A stretch of DNA of 5,003 nt from contig JAUVCU010000153.1 in the NCBI GenBank assembly GCA_030590715.1, positions 1-5,003 on the forward strand. The letters are read 5' to 3'. Below are positions 1 to 5,003 of this stretch, one piece after another. A model generated the notes under the pieces. The model saw only the letters and a program-made list of their open reading frames with translations. It did no database searches and had not been told where the DNA came from. The translations under genes and the position numbers were made by a program. Source of the DNA: Lentisphaeria bacterium (lineage in GTDB: Bacteria > Verrucomicrobiota > Lentisphaeria > Victivallales > JAUVCU01). The first letter of the stretch is position 1; every line of letters starts with the position of its first letter.

Positions 1-869
1 TCAACTTTCGGAGAATGATTCGTACAGAAAACACGTCCGCCTGGAACTGTTGCCAGAACTGCCGGTTTGAATAGTGTCTGGTAGTCTCTGATAATATCAA
101 TTGAACCAAATGGTGTTTTTGCCCAACGCGGAGGATCAAGATAAACTATATCAAACTGTTTTGGTTCTAGCTTTATGTAGTTCTTGTTTGTTTTTCCACC
201 AACTTTAATTCCTGCCAGTTGACGCATTACTGGAATTGCGTTCTCGTGAAGAAATTGGATGTCGTGTTCTTCAAGGTCATTAAGGTGAACGTTTTCAATA
301 CCGAATCGCAGGCTGGATTCTGAGAAGTCAACATTAAGTACTTCTGATGCGCCACCAATAGCAGCTGCAATCCCAACACCACACGTGTATGAGAAAAGGT
401 TCAGAACAGAGTATCCTTGAGAGTTTTCAAGCATATATCTTCTTCCTGCACGCATGTCCAAAAATAGCAGCGGGTCCTGCCCACGGTGTTTTCCGCATAC
501 AGCGTAGTTAACACCAAGTTCTTTACTGCTCTGAAGTTTCAGCTCTTCTTCAGATCCTGTTTCGATATCTTCTTCCGTTCTGTGCTTTGCACCTTTCTGG
601 CTTCTGTCATTATAAACAAAATGCGTAACACCACTTACTTTCTCGCGAATAACTTTTTCTATTACTTCAAGTTCTTCAGCAGAAGCTGTTTTGTGAAAGC
701 TCTGGATCATAACCTGCTCGCCGTATCGGTCGACCGTAAGTCCGTTATAGCCTTCGTTTACTCCGTGAAATAAACGGTACGTATCTGTATCTTCCTGTGC
801 AAGCTGTGCAAATAGTTCTTCGCGGTTCGTGAGTGCCTGGATCAGGTTTTGCTCTAATTCGTTTGTCAT
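1..869 (-). CDS. Class I SAM-dependent rRNA methyltransferase, RlmI/RlmK-like (C-terminus cut off by the window edge)
   Basis: Seen: 289 complete codons from an ATG at 869-867 run open to the left edge. The N-terminal part has the family segment YRLFHGVNEGYNGLTVDRYG (residues 31-50), then FLDMRAGRR (about 136-144). The SAM-binding motif I is NLFSYTCG (157-164), followed by an acidic strand end NVD (179-181). The motif IV signature is DPPRW (245-249). Near the cut end comes CTNHSPKV (282-289). Known: COG1092 enzymes transfer a methyl group from SAM to 23S rRNA; RlmI makes m5C1962 and RlmK makes m7G2069. This protein starts directly at the central domain, without the N-terminal PUA domain of RlmI. 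Its CTNH stretch sits where RlmI has a catalytic Cys-Ser motif and RlmK has an Asn-Asn motif, so the target base cannot be assigned. A weak AGG lies about 7 bases before the ATG. It is transcribed divergently from the maturase gene. Family is confident; the exact rRNA site is not. Confidence 0.5.
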   Translation of the reverse strand, partial: MTNELEQNLIQALTNREELFAQLAQEDTDTYRLFHGVNEGYNGLTVDRYGEQVMIQSFHKTASAEELEVIEKVIREKVSGVTHFVYNDRSQKGAKHRTEEDIETGSEEELKLQSSKELGVNYAVCGKHRGQDPLLFLDMRAGRRYMLENSQGYSVLNLFSYTCGVGIAAAIGGASEVLNVDFSESSLRFGIENVHLNDLEEHDIQFLHENAIPVMRQLAGIKVGGKTNKNYIKLEPKQFDIVYLDPPRWAKTPFGSIDIIRDYQTLFKPAVLATVPGGRVFCTNHSPKV

Positions 870-896
870 TTTAATGCCTGTGTTATTAATTTTGTT

Positions 897-926
897 ACAT
901 AATGGATTCGTAACCTTATAAATCAA
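897..926 (-). promoter_or_regulatory. Candidate sigma-70 promoter for the methyltransferase gene
   Basis: On the minus strand TTGATT (926-921) is followed after 18 bases by TTATGT (902-897), about 28 bases before the ATG at 869. The -35 element is a fair match, the -10 element a weak one. The position, directly upstream of a divergently transcribed gene, is the main support. AT-rich DNA gives such matches by chance, so this is only a candidate. Confidence 0.5.
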
Positions 927-935
927 GAACATAAA

Positions 936-948
936 CATCTTTTAGATG
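936..948. repeat. Perfect 5-bp inverted repeat (CATCT-TTT-AGATG)
   Basis: CATCT at 936-940 and AGATG at 944-948 are exact reverse complements around a TTT spacer. The element lies between the two divergent promoter candidates, 8 bases before the TTGACT of the maturase promoter candidate. It could be a small operator for either gene, but it is short enough to arise by chance and no regulator is encoded nearby. Confidence 0.5.
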
Positions 949-956
949 CCTTTGTG

Positions 957-986
957 TTGACTGATTTCTATTTAGAAGTATATATA
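957..986 (+). promoter_or_regulatory. Candidate sigma-70 promoter for the sulfatase maturase gene
   Basis: TTGACT (957-962) matches the -35 consensus at five of six bases. After 18 bases comes TATATA (981-986), a fair -10 match. Transcription would begin near 993 and give a leader of about 90 bases before the ATG at 1083. A second, poorer pair lies downstream: TTGGCT at 1008-1013 with TTATAT at 1032-1037. The first is the better candidate by sequence. Confidence 0.5.
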
Positions 987-1059
987 TGGCACTGTTTTGA
1001 TCGCCTTTTGGCTATCTTGTTGTTTAACACATTATATTTTGCGCAGTAGACTATTTATG

Positions 1060-1072
1060 CATCGCTGCGATG
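1060..1072 (+). repeat. Small hairpin in the leader of the maturase gene (CATCG-CTG-CGATG)
   Basis: CATCG (1060-1064) and CGATG (1068-1072) pair perfectly around a three-base loop and end 10 bases before the ATG at 1083. The stem touches the GGGG at 1072-1075, the only purine-rich stretch that could act as a ribosome binding site. It might therefore modulate translation. With five base pairs it is a marginal structure. Confidence 0.5.
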
Positions 1073-1082
1073 GGGTTTATTT

Positions 1083-2339
1083 ATGAATAAGAATTTTAGT
1101 CTACTTATTAAGCCATCTTCTCATGGCTGTAATCTACGTTGTAAATACTGCTTCTACTTGAAGAAAAAGGAGTTTTATAATGAAACTCATCCTAGAATGA
1201 CTGAAGAAGTTTTGGATAAAATGATCTCTTCATTTTTGGCTGTTGATATGCCGAGTCATTCATTTGGATGGCAGGGGGGAGAGCCTACGACAATGGGGCT
1301 TGATTTCTTCAAGAAGGTTGCCGACCTCCAGCAGAAATACGGACGTAACGGGCAGCCTGTTTCAAACGGTCTGCAGACAAACGGTACGCTTATTAATGAC
1401 GAGTGGGCTCAACACCTGGCAAAATACAATTTTCTTGTTGGATTGAGTATCGACGGACCGGCGGAAATACATGATGCCAACCGTCCTACAATCGGTGGTA
1501 AAGGAAGTCACGAGTTCGTTATGCGCGGACGTGATGCGCTTATCCGCAATGGTGTAGATTATAATGTACTGACTCTGGTTAACAGCCTGAATGTTAAAGA
1601 TCCTGTCAAACTTTATAAATATGTTCGTGATGATCTTGGAGTTGACTTTCACCAGTACATCGAGTGTGTCGAGTTCGACAAAAAAGGGCAGCTGATGCCG
1701 TACGCGGTGAGTCCGGAGCAATGGGGTGAATTCCTATGTACGATCTTTGACGAGTGGTATGCAAATGATTTAAATAGAGTTTCTATCCGTCTATTCGATT
1801 CTATTCTGAATAAACTGGTGGCAGGTCAGGCAAGCTCATGTGTCTTTGCCAATGACTGCCGACAGTATTTTGTTGTTGAGCACAATGGTGATGTATATCC
1901 TTGTGACTTCTTTGTGAAGCCGGAAATGAAGCTTGGTAATATCATGGAAGATTCCTGGGGGAAACTTCAGAATTCGAGCATGTATAAAGACTTCGGAGTG
2001 GCGAAGCATCAATGGAATTCAAAATGTGATACCTGTCCTTACGTGTCTATCTGTCAGGGATGCTGTCAGAAGAACCGCTGGGGAGCAGGAACAGAATCTA
2101 CTAATCTTAGCGTGTTGTGTTCCGGGTGGGAAATCTTCTACGGACATACTCTTTCGCGCTTTAAGACTTTGGCTAACAAGATTAAAAAAGAGCGTGAAGA
2201 AGCGGCTCGATACGAAGAGATGGAGCGTCGTCGCATGGCAGCGTTGACACGTCAGCCAGCTGTTCACGGCAAAGTAGGGCGAAATGATAATTGTCCTTGT
2301 GGAAGCGGTAAGAAATTCAAGAAGTGCTGCGGACGCTAG
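1083..2339 (+). CDS. Anaerobic sulfatase-maturating enzyme (radical SAM/SPASM) with a C-terminal SEC-C motif
   Basis: Known: anSMEs oxidise the active-site Cys or Ser of sulfatases to formylglycine without oxygen, using SAM and three [4Fe-4S] clusters, in the cytoplasm before the sulfatase is exported. Seen: the radical SAM triad CNLRCKYC gives C16, C20 and C23. QGGEPT (64-69) is the SAM-binding GGE region, and SIDGP (122-126) is typical of the family. The SPASM half has C253, C259, C274, C328 and C315, C318, C324, C346; this spacing matches, with a constant offset of two, the two auxiliary clusters of the Clostridium perfringens enzyme. D275, directly after C274, corresponds to its catalytic base Asp277. 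A charged, probably helical linker (about 360-390) leads to a SEC-C zinc motif, CPCGSGKKFKKCC (404-416), near the end of the 418 residues. The ATG is supported by the required N-terminus; only a weak GGGG serves as ribosome binding site. No sulfatase gene is adjacent. C327 is an additional cysteine beside C328. Confidence 0.5.
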   Translation: MNKNFSLLIKPSSHGCNLRCKYCFYLKKKEFYNETHPRMTEEVLDKMISSFLAVDMPSHSFGWQGGEPTTMGLDFFKKVADLQQKYGRNGQPVSNGLQTNGTLINDEWAQHLAKYNFLVGLSIDGPAEIHDANRPTIGGKGSHEFVMRGRDALIRNGVDYNVLTLVNSLNVKDPVKLYKYVRDDLGVDFHQYIECVEFDKKGQLMPYAVSPEQWGEFLCTIFDEWYANDLNRVSIRLFDSILNKLVAGQASSCVFANDCRQYFVVEHNGDVYPCDFFVKPEMKLGNIMEDSWGKLQNSSMYKDFGVAKHQWNSKCDTCPYVSICQGCCQKNRWGAGTESTNLSVLCSGWEIFYGHTLSRFKTLANKIKKEREEAARYEEMERRRMAALTRQPAVHGKVGRNDNCPCGSGKKFKKCCGR

Positions 2340-4423
2340 TATATCTTAACGGTCTCCTCTATATATGAGGGGACAACTTCAAAGGAGTGAGGACGCATGG
2401 TAAATGCTGCTCTTCCTCCTGAAATCTGAGGTAGTTCTTTTCCCAGTTTAAAGGTTTCCGCAAGCGGGACCAAGCATGACATGTGTTTCGCGTTTGGCAG
2501 GTCATGTATCTCTTCCACTGTCGCACGGTGGTTCCTCAAATATTTCTTTATTATCTCAAGCGATTCCACCGGGGTGAATATGTCCAGCGACATTATCGGC
2601 TCAAGTAGACTTGTACCTTCAGCATTTGCCTGTCTAAGCCCATCCAGTACGGCTCCGGTTATCGATCCGGGCGTAGTGATCTCTTTATTACCTTTTATCG
2701 ACATAATCTTTACATGTACAAAATGTACCGGGCAGCCTTTATTGCCGCCGCTGGATAATCCGTCTTTTACTGACTGTATTGCCTGCTTGCACCAATTGCC
2801 TGGTACTTTTACACTTGGAGATATTTCTACCTCCATAAAATCTTTATCGAAATCTACCGGCGTTATTTTCATTACGACTTCGGCATAGATGTGATTATGG
2901 TTTAAGATTTTATCAAAAATACCAGTAATCTCCATCTCCTTATTATAGGCTTCACGGTAATTGATCTGAGGCTGCCCATAGTTAACCTTCAGCTTAAATT
3001 CCTGCTCTAAGCGGTGGATATTGATCTCCAGATGCAGCTCACCCATACCAGAAAGGATCAACTGGTCGGTTGTTGGGTTTTTGTGGTACTTTATCGTAGG
3101 GTCTTCTTTTTCTATCGTCTGCAGGCACTCTTCCAGTTTATCTTTCTGTCTGCTGCTTTGCGGTTCCAGTGCAATAGATACCATGGGATCGGGGAATGCT
3201 ATTTTCTCGAATAGAAGAGATTTTGAAGGTGTGCAGATCGAGTCGCCGGTAAGCGTGTTTTTTGTCCCGGTTATCCCGATTATATCACCGGCAAATGCTT
3301 CTTCCATGCTGGTTACTTTCCCGGAATATATTCTCAAAAGTCTTTTAACTTTAAACCTTTTACCGGTTCTCACATTTTTTATCTCATCATTGATCGATAA
3401 TTTACCTGAATAGATTTTTATGTATAGCAACTCCGTACTTTCTGTTATGGTGACTTTGAAGACAAAAGCGGAGAAAAAGTTGTCAATCACTTCTACTGTC
3501 TGGCGTTTTCCTGAAGCCGTATTCAAAGCGGTAGTGTTAAAACTTTCTAGAGGAGTAGGTAGAAAATCAATACTTGAGTCCACCAGTTGCTGGACTCCTA
3601 TGTTCGCTTTGGCGGAACCGGCCAGGACCGGACACAGTTGGTTTGACAGCGTATACTTTCGAATCTCATTTGTCAGGATATTTGCGCTGATGTCCTCATC
3701 GTTCAGATATGCTTCTTCTATAGTCGGCGAAAGCTCTGCAAGTTCCGAAATCATTTCTGTTTTATATATTGATGCTTTATTCTTAAGTTCCTTGGGAACA
3801 TCCTCAATACAGCAGATGCTGTTGTTTTCATCTGAATAGTAGATCACTTTGTCATTTATCAGGTCAATTATTCCTTTTAACTTAGTGTCTTCGTAAACGG
3901 GTATCTGGATCGGAATCGTTTTTATATTTATGAATTTATTTTTCATTTCATCTAAAGTCTGCTCAAATGATGCCCCCGGGCGGTCAAGTTTGTTTATAAA
4001 TGCTATTTTGGGAATGTGGTATTTATCTGACTGATGCCAGACTTTTTCACTTTGAGCTTCTACGCCGTGTGTTCCGCAGAAAATAACAATTGCACCGTCA
4101 ACAACACGTAGTGACCTTTCAACTTCTGCAGTGAAGTCCATGTGCCCTGGAGTATCGATCAGATGGATCAGGTGTTGTTCGTTGCTGTGGTTCCACTGGA
4201 ACGTTGCCGTTGCCGCTACGATGGTGATTCCACGCTCTTTTTCCTCATCAAGGTAATCCATTACAGCATCGCCTGAATCAACATTTCCTATGTGGTGAGT
4301 TTTTCCTGAGTAATAAAGAAACCGCTCCGTAAGAGTCGTCTTACCTGCATCTATATGAGCTATTATTCCAATGTTCCGTATTGTGTTTACATTGAAATCA
4401 ATTTTCTCTTTTACCTTACTCAC
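2336..4423 (-). CDS. Elongation factor G paralogue, probably a ribosome-recycling or otherwise specialised EF-G
   Basis: Seen (numbered from a GTG start, 695 residues, normal EF-G length): GTPase motifs G1 AHIDAGKT (22-29), G2 RGITI (64-68), G3 DTPGH (90-94), G4 NKLD (144-147) and G5 GSA (270-272). The G' insertion, domain II, domain III with GMGELHLE (459-466), domain IV and domain V with LLEPIM (606-611) follow in the usual order. The GTPase is intact, but the domain IV tip reads NHNHIYA (508-514) where translocating EF-G has GGRGQYG, and the second tip loop lacks the HDVDSSE-type motif. Known: EF-G hydrolyses GTP on the ribosome for translocation and, with RRF, for recycling; mtEFG2 and the related spdEFG2 group are recycling-only. 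Inferred: a dedicated recycling paralogue, with the canonical fusA elsewhere in the genome. Ribosomal-protection proteins are another relative, but the G' domain and length favour EF-G. A TTG at 4429 is an alternative in-frame start; GTG at 4423 has the better ribosome binding site. Confidence 0.5.
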   Translation of the reverse strand: MSKVKEKIDFNVNTIRNIGIIAHIDAGKTTLTERFLYYSGKTHHIGNVDSGDAVMDYLDEEKERGITIVAATATFQWNHSNEQHLIHLIDTPGHMDFTAEVERSLRVVDGAIVIFCGTHGVEAQSEKVWHQSDKYHIPKIAFINKLDRPGASFEQTLDEMKNKFINIKTIPIQIPVYEDTKLKGIIDLINDKVIYYSDENNSICCIEDVPKELKNKASIYKTEMISELAELSPTIEEAYLNDEDISANILTNEIRKYTLSNQLCPVLAGSAKANIGVQQLVDSSIDFLPTPLESFNTTALNTASGKRQTVEVIDNFFSAFVFKVTITESTELLYIKIYSGKLSINDEIKNVRTGKRFKVKRLLRIYSGKVTSMEEAFAGDIIGITGTKNTLTGDSICTPSKSLLFEKIAFPDPMVSIALEPQSSRQKDKLEECLQTIEKEDPTIKYHKNPTTDQLILSGMGELHLEINIHRLEQEFKLKVNYGQPQINYREAYNKEMEITGIFDKILNHNHIYAEVVMKITPVDFDKDFMEVEISPSVKVPGNWCKQAIQSVKDGLSSGGNKGCPVHFVHVKIMSIKGNKEITTPGSITGAVLDGLRQANAEGTSLLEPIMSLDIFTPVESLEIIKKYLRNHRATVEEIHDLPNAKHMSCLVPLAETFKLGKELPQISGGRAAFTMRPHSFEVVPSYIEETVKIY
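2352..2374 (+). terminator. Stem-loop just past the maturase stop; possible terminator or 3'-end element without a U tract
   Basis: GTCTCCTC (2352-2359) pairs with GAGGGGAC (2367-2374): eight pairs, one of them G-T, around the loop TATATAT. It begins 13 bases after the maturase stop at 2339, where a terminator is expected. The following bases (AACTTCAAAG) are not T-rich, so it is not a standard intrinsic terminator. It lies within the last codons of the opposing EF-G gene (the VPSYIEETV region), so coding constraint also acts on these bases. On the minus strand it precedes the EF-G stop and is likewise not followed by a U tract. Confidence 0.5.
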
Positions 4424-4429
4424 ATCCAA

Positions 4430-4434
4430 TCCTC
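4430..4434 (-). promoter_or_regulatory. Ribosome binding site that decides the EF-G paralogue start
   Basis: On the minus strand GAGGA (4434-4430) lies six bases before GTG (4423-4421), a normal spacing. The TTG at 4429-4427 directly abuts it, too close for a usual start, although a more distant AGGA (about 12 bases upstream of the TTG) could serve it. A stop codon (TAG) lies upstream in frame, and no in-frame ATG exists between it and these two codons. Confidence 0.5.
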
Positions 4435-4464
4435 GGTGCTTTCCTTTTAAATATATCTATTATT

Positions 4465-4529
4465 TATACGTCGTTTTACGTGGAACCAGTTTAAGAATTA
4501 TGAATACATTAAAAGTGGAACGACATATA
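4465..4529. repeat. Inverted repeat with nested direct repeat upstream of the EF-G paralogue
   Basis: TATACGTCGTT (4465-4475) and AACGACATATA (4519-4529) are reverse complements at 10 of 11 positions, separated by 43 bases. Inside this span GTGGAAC occurs twice in direct orientation, at 4480-4486 and 4515-4521. The block sits about 40 to 105 bases upstream of the EF-G start, within its leader or promoter region. A regulator could bind it as two half-sites, or the arms could form a long-range stem in the leader RNA. No DNA-binding protein is encoded in the window to support this. Confidence 0.5.
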
Positions 4530-4632
4530 TTAATTTCGTAAAATTGTAAAACAAAATAAGCATTTTTGCCAGTCAATTTTGATATTCAGCAATAAAAGTT
4601 GGCCGGAGAAACGTTTGCCGGTAAAACAGTAT

Positions 4633-4648
4633 CTGGCATTAAACCTGC
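4633..4648 (+). promoter_or_regulatory. Candidate sigma-54 (RpoN) promoter for the unknown gene at 4719
   Basis: CTGGCATTAAACCTGC has the sigma-54 layout: GG (4635-4636) and GC (4647-4648) separated by exactly 10 bases, the -24 element TGGCA complete and the -12 element CTGC instead of TTGC. Transcription would start near 4660 and give a leader of about 58 bases. A weaker GG-N10-GC with TTGC lies upstream (GG 4605-4606, GC 4617-4618). Sigma-54 promoters need an enhancer-binding activator; none is encoded here. Confidence 0.5.
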
Positions 4649-4705
4649 GTTTTCTTCTTTTATGCTATTCACTTAGGTTGGGTACAGTTTGAATCAATTA
4701 TTTAC

Positions 4706-4711
4706 AGGAGG
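4706..4711 (+). promoter_or_regulatory. Strong ribosome binding site for the gene at 4719
   Basis: AGGAGG ends seven bases before the ATG at 4719. It is the strongest Shine-Dalgarno sequence in the window and supports this open frame, which has no recognisable homology, as a real and well-translated gene. Confidence 0.5.
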
Positions 4712-4718
4712 AGTAGGG

Positions 4719-5003
4719 ATGTCTGAATTTCTGGTGAACGTAGATGGTGCAAATCTTAATCATCCTGATTTGTCTAAACAAAAAGTGAGCTCAAAATCGA
4801 CCGATAAAATAATAGAAGAAAATCCGTCGGTTGTTTCAAATATACGAAGCTCTGTAGAGAATAAAGTGGTGCTTGATAGTGCAGGGGCAAAAGATGTTGT
4901 CGCAAAAACAGCGCGTTTGATTAAAATGAATGTCGTAAATGCTGTTAATGCTCAGGGACTAAATTTGTCAGATGCTGTCTTGAACATTATTGATGACAAA
5001 AAA
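4719..5003 (+). CDS. Hypothetical protein, N-terminal 95 residues only (continues past the window)
   Basis: I do not recognise this protein. The frame opens at ATG 4719 behind a perfect AGGAGG and stays open for 95 codons to the right edge. The sequence begins MSEFLVNVDGANLNHPDLSK. It is rich in Ser, Asn, Val, Asp and Lys, and contains no cysteine. There is no signal peptide, no membrane segment and no obvious repeat in the visible part. Residues about 45-95 (from SSVENK to the end) look amphipathic and partly helical, for example the segment AKTARLIKMNVVNAVNAQG. An N-terminus without a Sec signal, polar and rich in Asn and Val, could head a large type I-secreted or other surface protein, or simply a cytoplasmic protein; this is speculation. 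The gene is divergent from the EF-G paralogue and has a candidate sigma-54 promoter, so it is probably regulated separately by an activator. Confidence 0.5.
   Translation, partial: MSEFLVNVDGANLNHPDLSKQKVSSKSTDKIIEENPSVVSNIRSSVENKVVLDSAGAKDVVAKTARLIKMNVVNAVNAQGLNLSDAVLNIIDDKK

Noticed and set aside
486..773. Open frame of 95 codons on the plus strand
   Set aside because: It lies wholly antisense to the methyltransferase, whose motifs are continuous there; the translation is a Phe-rich sequence without family features.
1362..1721. Open frame of 119 codons on the minus strand
   Set aside because: It is antisense to the radical SAM and central part of the maturase and has no recognisable domain or ribosome binding site.
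1933..2267. Overlapping open frames on both strands within the end of the maturase gene
   Set aside because: The maturase frame carries the SPASM and SEC-C cysteines across this stretch, so the others are shadows.
2481..3839. Several plus-strand open frames of 66 to 139 codons
   Set aside because: All are antisense to the EF-G paralogue, which is intact from G1 to domain V; their translations look like reverse-strand artefacts.
2336..4423. Tetracycline-resistance ribosomal-protection protein
   Set aside because: The intact G' insertion, the EF-G-like NKLDRPGASF segment and the full EF-G length fit EF-G paralogues better than TetM-type proteins.
4543..4570. Possible minus-strand promoter for the EF-G paralogue (TACAAT at 4548-4543 with TTGACT farther upstream)
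   Set aside because: TACAAT is a good -10, but the TTGACT lies 22 bases away, too far; the better-spaced hexamer TGGCAA is a poor -35. Not firm enough to annotate.

Overview
The window looks like an ordinary stretch of chromosome from a Gram-negative, anaerobic or facultatively anaerobic bacterium with fairly AT-rich DNA. An oxygen-independent sulfatase-maturating radical SAM enzyme, a second-type EF-G and a candidate sigma-54 promoter would fit a marine Desulfovibrio-like organism or a marine gammaproteobacterium. This placement is inference; nothing in the sequence fixes the taxon. I see no tRNA, rRNA, CRISPR array, insertion sequence or prophage gene.

Layout, left to right. (1) Positions 1-869, minus strand: most of a class I SAM-dependent rRNA methyltransferase of the RlmI/RlmK type; its C-terminus lies beyond the left edge. 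(2) 870-1082: a divergent intergenic region with a sigma-70-like promoter candidate on each strand and two short perfect hairpins, but no gene. (3) 1083-2339, plus strand: an anaerobic sulfatase-maturating enzyme (radical SAM plus SPASM) with a SEC-C zinc motif at its C-terminus. (4) 2336-4423, minus strand: a full-length EF-G paralogue whose domain IV tip has lost the usual GGRGQYG loop. It converges on the maturase gene, and the two TAG stops interlock in one CTAG. A strong hairpin lies just past the maturase stop, inside the last EF-G codons. (5) 4424-4718: a second divergent intergenic region with an 11-base inverted repeat near the EF-G start and a good sigma-54-type promoter match facing right, but no gene. 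(6) 4719-5003, plus strand: the first 95 codons of an unrecognised protein with a strong ribosome binding site.

The genes do not form an operon: orientation alternates at every junction. Two of them concern ribosome function (an rRNA methyltransferase and an EF-G paralogue) and one concerns post-translational activation of sulfatases, but no sulfatase lies in the window. I see no convincing new multi-gene system. The most interesting points are the altered EF-G tip, the SEC-C fusion on the maturase, and the sigma-54-type promoter in front of the unknown gene.
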